From assembly GCA_902601785.1 (NCBI GenBank), contig CACKOH010000001.1, positions 1 through 54,687 on the forward strand: a DNA stretch of 54,687 nucleotides, given 5' to 3'. The notes under the pieces are model-generated. The model worked only from the letters and a program-made list of their open reading frames with translations. It made no database searches and was not told the origin of the DNA. This stretch comes from an uncultured Pelagibacteraceae bacterium (GTDB taxonomy: Bacteria; Pseudomonadota; Alphaproteobacteria; Pelagibacterales; Pelagibacteraceae). Shown piece by piece: positions 1 through 9,385 of the stretch. Both the position numbers and the translations under genes were made by a program. Position 1 is the stretch's first letter. Each line of letters begins with the position of its first letter.

Positions 1-678
1 AAATTCTAATTTTTCAACACCAAATCTGTCATCTTCATTTTGTGTTACAAATCTAAATGTAAGGTTGGCAGTTTTACCTAAAAGAGATTTAACTCTCATA
101 GGATCGTCTAAACCTGGAAGTTCTACTAAAATTCGGCTGTTACCCCTTTTTAAAATATTGGGTTCATTAGTTCCCACTTCGTCAACTCTTCTTCTAACAA
201 TTTCGATAGCTTGATCCTGAGAGGACGTTTTAAGATTTATAAGACCTTGTCTTGAAAAATTAATCTTTAGGTTAAGGCCGGTGTCTTCAATTTCTAACTG
301 ATGTGATTTAAATCTTGGATAATATGGATTAATTTCACTATTTTCATCTTCAAAAATTTCAATGACTTGTTGTTTGTTTTCATCTGAAACATTAAAAAAA
401 ATATTTTGTTTATCTATTTTTACATTATTAATTCTAATATCTTTGTCTTTGAAGAAATTTCTAATTGTAGTTGTTAGATTTTGTAATTTTTGTTCTATTA
501 CAGGCTCATTATCAATTTCAAGTAATAAGTAAGATCCACCCTGAAGATCTAGGCCTAAATTAATTTTTTTATCAAAAAAACTATCATCAAACTTAAACAA
601 ATTAGATGAAGCAATTAAAACAAATAATAAAGAAAAAATAGTTATAAAAACAATTCTTAACTTAGAAAAATAAAGCAC
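1..678 (-). CDS. secD: Protein translocase subunit SecD, N-terminal part (cut by window edge)
   Basis: SecD works with SecF in the inner membrane and uses the proton motive force to help exported proteins leave the SecYEG channel. The 226 visible codons show one N-terminal membrane segment (about residues 5-27), then the family motif LGLDLQGGSYLLLE and the start of the large periplasmic domain (P1 region, with RVDEVGTNEPN and ILVELPG). The rest lies beyond base 1. The start is GTG at 678: an in-frame TAA lies directly before it, so no earlier start is possible. It lies 14 bases after yajC, and yajC-secD(-secF) is a classical operon. Identity is very likely; total length cannot be judged. Confidence 0.95.
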   Translation of the reverse strand, partial: MLYFSKLRIVFITIFSLLFVLIASSNLFKFDDSFFDKKINLGLDLQGGSYLLLEIDNEPVIEQKLQNLTTTIRNFFKDKDIRINNVKIDKQNIFFNVSDENKQQVIEIFEDENSEINPYYPRFKSHQLEIEDTGLNLKINFSRQGLINLKTSSQDQAIEIVRRRVDEVGTNEPNILKRGNSRILVELPGLDDPMRVKSLLGKTANLTFRFVTQNEDDRFGVEKLEF

Positions 679-692
679 TTATCTAAAATTAT

Positions 693-980
693 TTATTTTT
701 TAACTTCTTGAGTAGTTTGAAGACTTTGAATACCAGTAGCTTTTACAATTTCAACTTTAATATTTTCAGCTATTTCTACTTCAACTTTATCATTATCTAT
801 AAGTCTCTCGACTGTACCAGTGATACCACCTGAAGTAATTACTTTGTCACCTCTTTTAAGGTTTTCAACCATAGCTTTATGTTCTTTTACTTTTTTTTGT
901 TGAGGTCTAATTAAGAAAAAATAAAAAATAACAAAGATTAAAATTAACGGTATAAATTGTCCTATTCCTGAACCTTCCAT
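693..980 (-). CDS. yajC: Preprotein translocase subunit YajC
   Basis: YajC is a small inner-membrane partner of SecDF. The 95-aa protein has one membrane helix (about residues 8-25) followed by the hallmark FFLIRPQQKK and the soluble segment LKRGDKVITSGGITGTV, all typical of YajC. Length is normal for the family. It stands just upstream of secD and 55 bases downstream of serS, with an AAGGAG-like ribosome binding site before its ATG. Function is as secure as family membership allows; YajC itself is dispensable in E. coli. Confidence 0.96.
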   Translation of the reverse strand: MEGSGIGQFIPLILIFVIFYFFLIRPQQKKVKEHKAMVENLKRGDKVITSGGITGTVERLIDNDKVEVEIAENIKVEIVKATGIQSLQTTQEVKK

Positions 981-1035
981 AATTCTCCTTCTAAATATTG
1001 TGAATATTTATACTATCTGTATCTCTAAAACAACT

Positions 1036-2295
1036 TTATTTCTGTGAAATTAATTCTAAATTATTCATATATTCTCTTAGAACTTTAGGAACAACAATCG
1101 ATCCGTCTTTTTGCTGATAATTTTCTAATACGGCTATTAAAGTCCTCCCAACAGCAAGACCACTTCCATTTAAAGTTCCGACAAAGACAGTTTCTTTATT
1201 TTTGTTTTTATACCTAGTTTTCATTCTTTGGGCCTGGAATGTTGAACAGGATGAACATGATGAAATTTCACGATACTTATTTTCTGATGGTAACCAAACT
1301 TCAATGTCATAAGTTTTCTCAGCACTGAAACCCATATCTCCAGAACATAAAATAACTTTCCTATAAGGTAGTTCTAATTTTTCAAGGATGTCTGTTGCAC
1401 AATTTGTCATTCTTTCTAATTCTTCTAAACAATTTTCTTTTTCAACAATGCTTACAAGTTCAACTTTATAAAATTGATGTTGTCTGATCATGCCTTTTGT
1501 ATCTTTACCATAGCTTCCTGCTTCTTTTCTAAAGCAAGGCGTTGATGCTACAAATCTCATTGGAAGATGATTTTGATCAACTATTTTGTCTTTCACAATA
1601 TTAGTTAAAATTACCTCCGCTGTGGGAATTAAAAATTTTCTATCTGATCCTTCTTCAAATTTAATTTCAAACTGATCATTTTCAAACTTAGGTAACTGTC
1701 CGGTTCCATACATTGTATTATCTGATGCAATTAAAGGAGGTGATATTTCTTGATAACCATTTTTATTTATATGAGTATCCAACATAAAGTTAGATAAGGC
1801 TCGCTCTAGTAAAGCTAAATGGTTTTTTACAAAAACAAATCTAGATCCAGTTGTTTTAGTCGCTAAGTCAAAATCTAGCATTCCTAGATTTTCACCAAGC
1901 TCATAGTGAGATTTAGGTTTAAAATCAAATTTTGGTATATTTCCTGACCTTAATAACTCTACGTTATCATTTTCATCTTTTCCGGTAGGGACATCAACGT
2001 GAGGAATATTGGGTATATTAGATAATAAACTATCTAACTCTGTTTTTATTTTTTTTTGTAAATCCATTATTTTATCTAATTCTAATGTAAGCTCTTTAGA
2101 TTTTTCAAATAAAGTTTCGTCTTTAGATTTTGAAATATTTTTTTTTTCTTTTTCAATAGCTTCTTTTTTTTGAATTAAATTTCTATTTTCCTCATCCAAA
2201 TCTTGCAATTTTTTAAAATCAATTTTAATAGATCTTTTTTTTAGGGCTTTTTCAAAACTAGGGAAATCTTTTCTAATTTCCTTTAAATTATGCAT
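1036..2295 (-). CDS. serS: Serine--tRNA ligase
   Basis: Charges tRNA-Ser (and tRNA-Sec where present) with serine in the cytosol. The 419-aa protein has the N-terminal antiparallel coiled-coil arm (about residues 25-100, rich in Lys/Glu/Leu) that grips the long variable arm of tRNA-Ser. The class II catalytic core follows: motif 2 around [21 protein letters not shown] (about 257-277) and motif 3 in [18 protein letters not shown] (about 373-390). It starts 8 bases inside the end of tatC, so the two are probably translationally coupled. A tatABC-serS order is common in Alphaproteobacteria. Confidence 0.98.
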   Translation of the reverse strand: MHNLKEIRKDFPSFEKALKKRSIKIDFKKLQDLDEENRNLIQKKEAIEKEKKNISKSKDETLFEKSKELTLELDKIMDLQKKIKTELDSLLSNIPNIPHVDVPTGKDENDNVELLRSGNIPKFDFKPKSHYELGENLGMLDFDLATKTTGSRFVFVKNHLALLERALSNFMLDTHINKNGYQEISPPLIASDNTMYGTGQLPKFENDQFEIKFEEGSDRKFLIPTAEVILTNIVKDKIVDQNHLPMRFVASTPCFRKEAGSYGKDTKGMIRQHQFYKVELVSIVEKENCLEELERMTNCATDILEKLELPYRKVILCSGDMGFSAEKTYDIEVWLPSENKYREISSCSSCSTFQAQRMKTRYKNKNKETVFVGTLNGSGLAVGRTLIAVLENYQQKDGSIVVPKVLREYMNNLELISQK

Positions 2296-3058
2296 CAGTT
2301 TTTTCTAAATTTTTGTTTTCTATAAATTTTACTGAAAATATTGATAATTCATATAAAATTAACAATGGTATTGCTAATCCTATTTGTGTAATTGGGTCAG
2401 GAGGAGTTAACAAAGCGGCAGCAGCAAAAATTATTACCACAACATACTTTCTTCTATCTTTTAAAAACTGGCTATCTACAATACCTATTCTTGCCAAAAG
2501 ACTTAACACAACAGGTAATTGAAAACTAATTCCAAAAGCAAAAATTAATTTCATAACTAAAGACAAGTATTCATTTACTTTTGCTTCCAATTGAATTGGC
2601 AAACTTGTTGATAAACCAGCACTCTCAAAAGATAAAAAGAACTTAATTGCTAGTGGCATAATCAAATAGTAAACCAACATACCTCCTAGAAAAAAAAGTA
2701 TAGGGGTAAGTATTAAGTAAGGTAAAATTGCAATTTTTTCATGCTTATATAAGCCTGGTGCAATAAACTTCCATATTTGCATTAATATAAACGGGCAGGT
2801 TACAAAAAATGCTGTAAAAAAAGATACTTTTAAATAAGTTAAAAATGTCTCTTGAAGTGCTGTAAAGATTAATCTTCTATCTGAACCGTCATCTTTTACA
2901 GCTTGTGCAAATGGGTCTACTAGAAAACCGTAAATATATTCAGCAAAAAAATAGCAGAAAATAAAAAATATAAATAAAAAAATAAAACTATGTATAAGTC
3001 TTTTTCTTAATTCAGTTAAATGACTAACAAAGCCACTATCTTTTTCATCATTATTCAT
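2288..3058 (-). CDS. tatC: Sec-independent protein translocase TatC
   Basis: Core of the twin-arginine translocase, which exports folded proteins; TatC with TatB recognises the RR signal peptide. The 256-aa protein opens with the conserved [10 protein letters not shown] (about residues 13-22), has six predicted membrane segments, and carries [10 protein letters not shown]-like (here [14 protein letters not shown]) and the [10 protein letters not shown] segment near 175-185. The ending [20 protein letters not shown] is characteristic. It overlaps tatB upstream and serS downstream by 8 bases each, so this is an operon. Confidence 0.98.
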   Translation of the reverse strand: MNNDEKDSGFVSHLTELRKRLIHSFIFLFIFFIFCYFFAEYIYGFLVDPFAQAVKDDGSDRRLIFTALQETFLTYLKVSFFTAFFVTCPFILMQIWKFIAPGLYKHEKIAILPYLILTPILFFLGGMLVYYLIMPLAIKFFLSFESAGLSTSLPIQLEAKVNEYLSLVMKLIFAFGISFQLPVVLSLLARIGIVDSQFLKDRRKYVVVIIFAAAALLTPPDPITQIGLAIPLLILYELSIFSVKFIENKNLEKTDA

Positions 3059-3269
3059 CTTTTTTTGTTTCTTTTTTTACTTCGTCATTAATTTTTTCAT
3101 TATCAATTTCTAAATTAGAAACCTCGTTTTGAATATTGCTGACATATCTTTTTGCAGTGCCAATCCATGAACCTGCTTTTTTTAACATAACTGGAAAATC
3201 TTTGGGACCAAGAACAACTATAGCGATGGCAACAACTATCAATATCTCAAACCAACCAATAGTAGGCAT
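3051..3269 (-). CDS. tatB: Tat translocase subunit TatB (short)
   Basis: TatB partners TatC in the receptor complex for twin-arginine signal peptides. The 72-aa protein has one N-terminal membrane helix and the TatB hinge VVLGPKDFPVMLKKAGSWIGTAKR (residues 18-41), where the G-P and the amphipathic helix are diagnostic, then a charged tail. It is much shorter than most TatB proteins, which run to 100-200 residues with a long disordered tail. It overlaps tatC by 8 bases and follows tatA by 5. The gene order tatA-tatB-tatC supports the call over a second TatA. Confidence 0.9.
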   Translation of the reverse strand: MPTIGWFEILIVVAIAIVVLGPKDFPVMLKKAGSWIGTAKRYVSNIQNEVSNLEIDNEKINDEVKKETKKDE

Positions 3270-3274
3270 GTGAG

Positions 3275-3475
3275 TTATTCTTTGTTATTAGAGTCTTTAT
3301 TTTCGTCGGAAATATTTTTTGGCTCCGTATCGTCAGTTACATCTGACGCCATACCTTTTTTAAAGCTTTTAATACCTTTGGCAACATCTCCCATCAAACT
3401 AGAGATTTTACCTCGTCCAAATAATAAGACTACCAATATTACAACAACTGCTATTTGCCAAATTCCTATGCTCAT
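3275..3475 (-). CDS. tatA: Tat translocase subunit TatA
   Basis: TatA oligomerises to form the passage element of the twin-arginine pathway. The 66-aa protein has a short N-terminal membrane helix (about residues 5-20), the hinge [26 protein letters not shown] with its F-G hinge pair and amphipathic helix, and an acidic, polar tail. Length is normal for TatA. It is the first tat gene, 46 bases after scpB. The FGRGK hinge separates it from the neighbouring TatB, which has LGPKD. Confidence 0.95.
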   Translation of the reverse strand: MSIGIWQIAVVVILVVLLFGRGKISSLMGDVAKGIKSFKKGMASDVTDDTEPKNISDENKDSNNKE

Positions 3476-3521
3476 AGAAACTTATAACCTTTTTATTATA
3501 AATTTAAAAGTTACTTTTTTG

Positions 3522-4223
3522 TTACTCTTTCTCTTCACTATCAAGAGTACTATTCAGCATCTCATCAATATCAGAATAAATATCTTCTTTTTTTTCGTCT
3601 TGCTTTTCTTTATAAAACTTACCTGTTCCAAAAATAGCGCTATCAACACTTGAGCTATCAATCATACCTGCTGCACCTAATTCTTCGATATTTGGAAGAT
3701 CTGATAGTTTTTGGATATTAAAATGACTTAAAAAATCATCTGTAGTTACATATTGAATAGGTCTACCAGGTACATCTTTTCTTCCCCCAGGTTTAACCCA
3801 ATTTAGCTCCATTAAAATATCAAGTGTATTTGTTCCAAAAGCTACACCTCTTATCTCCTCAATTTCAGCTCTTGTTACTGGTTGGTGATAAACAATTATG
3901 GCTAAAGTTTCGACCGCAGCTCTGGATAATTTTTTTTCAACAGTTTTTTCTTGAGACATAAGGTTTGCTAATTTCGGAGATGTTCTAAAAGACCACTTAT
4001 CTTTGATGCATACTAAATTTATTCCACGGTTAGAGTATTCTTGTTGTAATTTTTCTAATGATTTTGAAACATTTAATTTTTTTGAGAGTTTGCTTTCAAT
4101 AGTATCGATATCAAGTGGTTCAGCAGCAGCAAAAATTACTCCTTCTATCTCTTTCTCAATTTCAGTTAATTTTGAGGGAAACTTGACTACATTATCTTTA
4201 TTAATTTTCTGTTTTTTAATCAC
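3522..4223 (-). CDS. scpB: Segregation and condensation protein ScpB
   Basis: ScpB is the winged-helix kleisin partner of the Smc-ScpAB condensin, which compacts and helps segregate the chromosome. The 233-aa protein shows IEGVIFAAAEPLDI (about residues 27-40) and the signature LSRAAVETLAIIVYHQPVTRAEIEEIRGV (about 98-126), followed by GRKDVPGRPIQYVTTDDFLSHFNI. It starts 8 bases inside scpA. The C-terminal acidic tail (about 205-233) is of low complexity. Smc itself is not in this window. Confidence 0.96.
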   Translation of the reverse strand: MIKKQKINKDNVVKFPSKLTEIEKEIEGVIFAAAEPLDIDTIESKLSKKLNVSKSLEKLQQEYSNRGINLVCIKDKWSFRTSPKLANLMSQEKTVEKKLSRAAVETLAIIVYHQPVTRAEIEEIRGVAFGTNTLDILMELNWVKPGGRKDVPGRPIQYVTTDDFLSHFNIQKLSDLPNIEELGAAGMIDSSSVDSAIFGTGKFYKEKQDEKKEDIYSDIDEMLNSTLDSEEKE

Positions 4224-4959
4224 TTACTTCCTTTACATAAATATCATCAAATAGTTTTTCTTGTTTAATAGAAAGATCACCTTCTTTAGCAAGCTCGAGG
4301 GACCCAGCAAAGATTCCTGCTTTACCTGTTCTTTTGTATCTTGAACCAGATTTGAAATTTGCAGGGATTAATTCATCAAGTTTTTTCCAGTCAGCTAGTT
4401 TTCCAAAAAAATCTTTAATAGTTTTAATTCCATCTTCTGTGGTAAATACTGGTAATTTTGGAATGTTCATTCTTTGAAAATCTTTAGTCATAATAATAGT
4501 TGAATAGGTTTTTAAAAGTTCAAATAAACTTAAATTATATTCAGTGCTATAAATAGATCTGATATTTCCCTTCATCCCTCTTGTTCTTATTTCACGACCT
4601 AACCTTTTTCTTTTAAGCATTTGTTCAGAAAGTAAACGAATAAGTTCCAATTTTTTTAGTTGTAACTTCAATTTTTCTGCCACTTCTTGAACTTTAAATT
4701 CTTCCTCTGGGGTTCCTGGTAGTAATAACTTAGATTTTAAATAAGCAAGCCATGTTGCCATTAATAAATACTCCGAGGCTATTTCTAAATTTAAATCTTT
4801 TTCTTTTGTTATGTATTCATGAAATTGATCTGCTAGCTTTGTTATTGATATTTCTTCGAGATCAACTTTTTGAGCTTTCGCTAAATCTAAAAGAACATCT
4901 AATGGACCGTTATAGTTATTTATATCGACATTAAACAAAGCAGAATCAGACACAGACAT
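4216..4959 (-). CDS. scpA: Segregation and condensation protein ScpA (kleisin)
   Basis: Kleisin subunit that bridges the Smc heads in bacterial condensin. The 247-aa protein has the N-terminal family motif YNGPLDVLLDLAKAQKVDLEEISI (about residues 16-39) and the helical segment with YLLMATWLAYLKSKLLLP (about 65-82). The C-terminal winged-helix region contains IFAGSLELAKEGDLSIKQEKLFDDIYV. Length is usual. It overlaps scpB by 8 bases and begins 9 bases after the nagZ stop, in the alphaproteobacterial order nagZ-scpA-scpB-tat. Confidence 0.96.
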   Translation of the reverse strand: MSVSDSALFNVDINNYNGPLDVLLDLAKAQKVDLEEISITKLADQFHEYITKEKDLNLEIASEYLLMATWLAYLKSKLLLPGTPEEEFKVQEVAEKLKLQLKKLELIRLLSEQMLKRKRLGREIRTRGMKGNIRSIYSTEYNLSLFELLKTYSTIIMTKDFQRMNIPKLPVFTTEDGIKTIKDFFGKLADWKKLDELIPANFKSGSRYKRTGKAGIFAGSLELAKEGDLSIKQEKLFDDIYVKEVSD

Positions 4960-4968
4960 AACGAGATA

Positions 4969-5919
4969 TTAACTTAAATTCTTATAAAATAGTGATGTTT
5001 TTTTGATAATAAAATTATTTACTATTGGTGAATTTTCAGCAACAACCTTCATTTCATTGAAATTACCGTTACAATGTAAGGCTAGGTTGCATCCTGCTTC
5101 AAAACTTTTAATTGTATTAGTAATTAAGTCATATTTTAAACTCTTCATCGATAAGTCATCAGAAATCAAAACATTTTTAAATCCTATTTTTTTTCGAATA
5201 ATATTTATAATTTTTTTAGAATGAGTTGCAGTGTTAAGTGGATCAATTTTTTTATAAATAATGTGGGCAGTCATGGCGAATAAACTATCTTTATTTTTAA
5301 AAGGAAAGAAATCATTTTTAATAAGGTAATTGATGCTCTTATCTACAACTGGTGTAAAATTATGACTATCTACCTTTGCAAGTCCATGACCTGGGATGTG
5401 CTTGATTACTGTGCCTATTGAGTTTTGGTTAAATAAATCAATACAAATATCACCTACCTTTGAAACAATTTTCTTATTTTCTGAGAACGATCTATCACCA
5501 ATAATATTACTCGATCCCTTAATTCTAAGATCCAATACGGGTAGTGTATTAATATTTACACCTATTTGTTTGAGAAGATATGAAGATTTATCAATAAATA
5601 ATCTATAAATAATATTAAATTTTCTTTTGTCTTGGACATATAATTTTCCAAAATATTCGCCTGTCAAATTATCAAAGGTTATAATATTTTTTAACCTGTT
5701 CACTCTTCCTCCTTCTTGATCAATCAAAATAGGATAGTGGGGATCTTTGAATAGCTTTCTGATGCTATGAGTTAATAATTTAGTCTGGTTTATAGATTTA
5801 ATATTTCTTGAAAATAATATTATTCCCCAGGGTTTTTGTTTTCTTAAAAATTTTACTTCACCAGCTGTTAATTTTAGTGATTTAATACCAGTAATAAAGG
5901 CTTTTCTTTTACTTATCAT
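4969..5919 (-). CDS. nagZ: Beta-N-acetylhexosaminidase NagZ (GH3)
   Basis: Cytosolic glycosidase that removes N-acetylglucosamine from anhydromuropeptides during cell-wall recycling. The 316-aa protein is a single GH3 barrel. It shows DQEGGRVNRL (67-76), KHIPGHG (173-179), the NagZ-specific Asp-His dyad in KVDSH (D184, H186), and the nucleophile motif ISDDLSMKS with D254 the likely nucleophile. All key residues are present, so it should be active. It overlaps the upstream 87-aa gene by 11 bases and lies in the order argS-(stub)-nagZ-scpA. Confidence 0.95.
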   Translation of the reverse strand: MISKRKAFITGIKSLKLTAGEVKFLRKQKPWGIILFSRNIKSINQTKLLTHSIRKLFKDPHYPILIDQEGGRVNRLKNIITFDNLTGEYFGKLYVQDKRKFNIIYRLFIDKSSYLLKQIGVNINTLPVLDLRIKGSSNIIGDRSFSENKKIVSKVGDICIDLFNQNSIGTVIKHIPGHGLAKVDSHNFTPVVDKSINYLIKNDFFPFKNKDSLFAMTAHIIYKKIDPLNTATHSKKIINIIRKKIGFKNVLISDDLSMKSLKYDLITNTIKSFEAGCNLALHCNGNFNEMKVVAENSPIVNNFIIKKTSLFYKNLS

Positions 5920-6172
5920 TTTCTAAAAGTTTCCAGAAATTAAACTTTTTTTTCTTATCTTTATTTGTTTGTTTTACATACTCAATTATGTCTTGGGTAT
6001 CATTTTCTAATACAGGTAAGTTCTCAGAATACAGTTTTATCTTCTCGTCATTATTTTTAAAGGAACGATAAGAATTTTTTAAATTTTCATCAGAAAAATA
6101 GTATCTGCCAGTAAAAAAAATAAATACCAAAATAACTATTATAAAAATTAAATATTTGAATTCTTTTAACAT
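5909..6172 (-). CDS. Small single-pass membrane protein at the SPOR-protein locus
   Basis: Unrecognised by sequence. The 87-aa protein has one N-terminal membrane helix (about residues 6-24) and a short hydrophilic, lysine-rich tail ending in FNFWKLLENDK. In other Alphaproteobacteria the slot between argS and nagZ usually holds a larger membrane protein whose C-terminal SPOR domain binds septal peptidoglycan. Here a protein of the same membrane topology remains, but nothing long enough for a SPOR domain (about 70 residues) is left. It shares one base with the argS end and overlaps nagZ by 11, so it is embedded in the operon and probably expressed. That it is a reduced SPOR relic is inference from position only. 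Confidence 0.7.
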   Translation of the reverse strand: MLKEFKYLIFIIVILVFIFFTGRYYFSDENLKNSYRSFKNNDEKIKLYSENLPVLENDTQDIIEYVKQTNKDKKKKFNFWKLLENDK

Positions 6173-7902
6173 TACATTTTGGATGGGGTATCAACGCCAA
6201 CAATATCCATTCCAGTTTTTATTACATTAGAAATAACTTTTAAAAATACCAACTTATCTAACGGAACTTCTCTTTGTTCATTTATAAATCGTTTTTCTGG
6301 TTGTTGTTTTCCAAGATTCCAATATGAGTGAAATTCTGAAGCCAACTCATATAGATAAACAGGGATTCTATGTGGCTCAAGTTTTGTGCTGGATATATCA
6401 ACACATTTTGGCCATTCAGATAATTTTTTTAAAATTTTAATTTCATCCTCAGAATATTCAAAATTAAAATTATTAATTTCAATTTTTTTATTTAAATCTT
6501 TATTAATGTGTCTAAAAACAGATGAAATTCGTGCATAACAATATTGTACATAATATAATGGATTATCTTTTGACTTTTCTTTTACTGCATCAAAATCAAA
6601 ATCGAGTTCTGCATCACTGCTTCTGTTCAGCATAATAAATCGAGTAGCGTCTTTGCCAACTTCTTCTATAAGATCATCAACAGTAATATAGTCCCCTTTT
6701 CTTTTAGACATTTTAAAAGGTTTATTGTCTTTTATAAGTTTTACTAACTGACTTATTTTACAAATTAATTTATCTTTCTCTCCTGAAAGGGCTTCGACTG
6801 ATGATGAAATTCTTTTTATATACCCAGCATGATCTGCGCCTAGTATATTAATCAAATAATCAAATTTTCTATCCACTTTGTTTTTATGATAAGCAACATC
6901 ACTTGCAAAATATGTCCATGATCCATCTGATTTTTGGAGAGCACGATCTTTATCATCACCAAAATCTGTAGATTTAAACAATAATTGCTCACGTTCTACC
7001 CAATTATTATTGTCCTCGCCTTCCGGTGCTTTGATTTTACCTTTATAAACAAACTTATTTTTTTCTAAAAATTTAACAACTTTTTCAACTTCTTTATCTA
7101 AGACAATTTTTTTTTCACTTACAAAATTGTCGTGATTTATACCAAGACTATTAAGGTTGTTTTTAATTAGCAGCAATGCTTGTTCAATTGATAGTTCAGT
7201 TAGTTTCTCACTAATTTCATCATAATTATCAAAATTCAAATTCGAGTTAGAAGATATATTTTTTGCAAAATCTATTAAATAATCACCAGGATATAAATCA
7301 TCATTATCAGATGGAAAAGTTTCATTATGAGTTATTTCACGTATTCGAAAATATACTGATTTTGTAAAATTTATAATTTGATTGCCATAGTCATTTACAT
7401 AATATTCTTTGGTAACTTTATGATTATTGAATGTTAATATATTTGAAATAACATCACCAAGTATTGCCCCACGACAATGACCAACATGTAATGGTCCTGT
7501 TGGGTTCGCAGACACAAATTCCACAAGATAACTATTCTTTTTTTCTTTTTGATTTATTCCAAAAATTTCAGAATTGTCACTGATTTCTTTAGTAAAATTT
7601 GCCCAGAAAGATTTCTTAAACTTTATGTTAATAAAACCAGGCTTAGCAATAGTTATTGTTTCAATTAATTTATCTTTATCTTTTATTATAGGTGCAAGTT
7701 GTTCTGCTAGTTCAAGAGGTAGTTTATTATTAATTTTAGATAAAACCATTGCAACATTAGTTGAGATATCACAATTAAATTTTGGTGGAGGTATTTCTGC
7801 ACTTATTCCATTAAAATTATCAGGAATAATTATTTTATTATCTTTTTTAAGTTCGCTAAGTATCGATTTGATTTTTTCTAGATAAATTTCAAAAATATTC
7901 AT
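6172..7902 (-). CDS. argS: Arginine--tRNA ligase
   Basis: Class I synthetase that charges tRNA-Arg. The 576-aa protein has the N-terminal add-on domain, the HIGH-type motif in ANPTGPLHVGHCRGA (about residues 132-146), the KMSK-type loop KMSKRKGDYITVDDLIEEVG (about 396-415), and a C-terminal DALR anticodon-binding domain ending IVGVDTPSKM. Length is normal. It overlaps dgt upstream by 4 bases (ATGA) and the small membrane gene downstream by 1. A matching tRNA-Arg(TCT) is found elsewhere in the window. Confidence 0.98.
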   Translation of the reverse strand: MNIFEIYLEKIKSILSELKKDNKIIIPDNFNGISAEIPPPKFNCDISTNVAMVLSKINNKLPLELAEQLAPIIKDKDKLIETITIAKPGFINIKFKKSFWANFTKEISDNSEIFGINQKEKKNSYLVEFVSANPTGPLHVGHCRGAILGDVISNILTFNNHKVTKEYYVNDYGNQIINFTKSVYFRIREITHNETFPSDNDDLYPGDYLIDFAKNISSNSNLNFDNYDEISEKLTELSIEQALLLIKNNLNSLGINHDNFVSEKKIVLDKEVEKVVKFLEKNKFVYKGKIKAPEGEDNNNWVEREQLLFKSTDFGDDKDRALQKSDGSWTYFASDVAYHKNKVDRKFDYLINILGADHAGYIKRISSSVEALSGEKDKLICKISQLVKLIKDNKPFKMSKRKGDYITVDDLIEEVGKDATRFIMLNRSSDAELDFDFDAVKEKSKDNPLYYVQYCYARISSVFRHINKDLNKKIEINNFNFEYSEDEIKILKKLSEWPKCVDISSTKLEPHRIPVYLYELASEFHSYWNLGKQQPEKRFINEQREVPLDKLVFLKVISNVIKTGMDIVGVDTPSKM

Positions 7903-9017
7903 TTATTTGCATTATAAAGGTTGATTGCATAACGGTCAGTCATACCAGAAATAAAATCTGAGATAGCTCTGTATTTATCTTTAGTCAGTTGTTCTTTTGT
8001 AAGAAACTTTCTAGGTGAAGATTGAATTATATTGAATAATTTTTTTATAATTTTTTTACCTCTTTGATTTTTTCTTAAAACAGATTTATTATCATACATG
8101 TTAGATCTTAAAAATGATTTAATTTCTTTTTCTGAACTTTGGATATTTTTAGAGAAACAAACTATTAATTCTTTTGATTTTGCAATATCTTTAACAGATT
8201 TTATTTTTAATCTCTTTAAATTTTTTTGTGTATTACTTATTAAGTCTTTTATCATTATATCAATCGAGTCTCTTACTATTTGATTAATTGCAATTTTATA
8301 ATTTTTTTTGTTTATCTTTTTTTTATAATTTAAATAAATATTTTTAAGAAAATTAATCTCACATAGCTCTTCTAATTTAAAAAGATTTGCTTTAATTCCA
8401 TCTTGAATATCATGATTATTGTAAGCTATATCATCAGAAATAGCTGAAATTTGCGCTTCTAATGAGGGAAAAGTATTAAATTTAATTTTATTTTTAAAAA
8501 CTTTTGATCCAATAAGTTTATTTATTGTGGCCAATTCATTAATTGGTCCATTATGTTTCAAAAGTCCCTCTAAGGTTTCAATAGTAAGATTTAATCCTTT
8601 AAATTTTAAATATTTATTTTCTAAAAACATAACAATTCTTAAGGTTTGTAAATTATGATCAAAACCACCACGATTATCCATACATTCATGTAATGCATCC
8701 TCCCCAGCATGTCCAAACGGTGTATGGCCTAAGTCATGAGCAAGGCTTAGGGTTTCTGCCAAATCCTCATTTAGATCTAAATATTTTGAAATCGACCTTG
8801 CTATTTGGGCAACTTCAATTGAGTGAGTTATTCTAGTTCTAAAATGATCACCTTCAGTGTTTACGAAAACTTGCGTCTTGTGCTTTAGTCTTCTAAACGA
8901 GGCACTATGGATAATTCTATCTCTGTCTCTTTGAAAAGGTGATCGATACTTAGAGTTAGCTTCTTTATTAAGTCTACCTCTACTCTTAAATACGCCCAAC
9001 AAAGTGTCTTTTTTCAT
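7899..9017 (-). CDS. dgt: dGTPase-like HD-domain triphosphohydrolase
   Basis: Family that hydrolyses dGTP (and other dNTPs) to the nucleoside and triphosphate. The 372-aa protein has the N-terminal signature SPFQRDRDRIIHSASFRRLKHKTQVF (about residues 26-51), then HD-domain metal ligands in RTRITHSIEVAQIARS and LAHDLGHTPFGHAGEDAL, and a further Asp in ISDDIAYNNHDIQDG. These fit the dGTPase type 2 subfamily common in Alphaproteobacteria. It is the first gene of the minus-strand block and diverges from erpA across a 50-base gap. Substrate preference cannot be read from sequence. Confidence 0.93.
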   Translation of the reverse strand: MKKDTLLGVFKSRGRLNKEANSKYRSPFQRDRDRIIHSASFRRLKHKTQVFVNTEGDHFRTRITHSIEVAQIARSISKYLDLNEDLAETLSLAHDLGHTPFGHAGEDALHECMDNRGGFDHNLQTLRIVMFLENKYLKFKGLNLTIETLEGLLKHNGPINELATINKLIGSKVFKNKIKFNTFPSLEAQISAISDDIAYNNHDIQDGIKANLFKLEELCEINFLKNIYLNYKKKINKKNYKIAINQIVRDSIDIMIKDLISNTQKNLKRLKIKSVKDIAKSKELIVCFSKNIQSSEKEIKSFLRSNMYDNKSVLRKNQRGKKIIKKLFNIIQSSPRKFLTKEQLTKDKYRAISDFISGMTDRYAINLYNANK

Positions 9018-9067
9018 CCTTTAATTTAAATAATTAAGTATTATATTAGTAATATCAGTGTTCAGTC

Positions 9068-9385
9068 ATGATTAAAGAAATTAAATTTACGGATAAAGCG
9101 TTAAAACAAATAGAAAATTTATTGTCTAAAAAAGACGAAGGTTCTTTTTTTAGAATCGCTATTAAAGGTGGTGGTTGTTCTGGTTTTCAATATGAATTTA
9201 CTTTTGATAAATCAAAGCAAGCTGATGATCTAAATTATCAAAATATTTTAATTGATAAAGCCTCAGCTGACTTATTAAAAGGATCTGAAGTTGATTATGT
9301 ATCTGAATTAATTGGTGAGTCTTTTAAAATTTCCAACCCTCAAACAAAATCTTCTTGTGGGTGTGGAGTTTCATTCTCTCTTTAA
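9068..9385 (+). CDS. erpA: A-type iron-sulfur carrier (ErpA/IscA family)
   Basis: Delivers Fe-S clusters to apo-proteins. The 105-aa protein is a typical HesB/IscA-fold protein with the three cluster-binding cysteines: one in GGGCSGFQYEF (about residue 38) and two in the C-terminal SSCGCGVSF (about 99 and 101). It begins a plus-strand pair with xthA, diverging from dgt. This gene pairing next to dgt is common in Alphaproteobacteria. ErpA versus IscA cannot be decided firmly by sequence alone; the absence of isc genes nearby favours ErpA. Confidence 0.9.
   Translation: MIKEIKFTDKALKQIENLLSKKDEGSFFRIAIKGGGCSGFQYEFTFDKSKQADDLNYQNILIDKASADLLKGSEVDYVSELIGESFKISNPQTKSSCGCGVSFSL

Noticed and set aside
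2313-2522. Open frames opposite tatC and several other genes on the other strand
   Set aside because: They are shadows of well identified genes, a common effect of biased codon use, and have no ribosome binding sites or families.
9355-9384. Ten-residue N-terminal extension of exonuclease III
   Set aside because: It lies inside erpA, and the conserved N-terminus begins right after the ATG at 9385 that overlaps the erpA stop.
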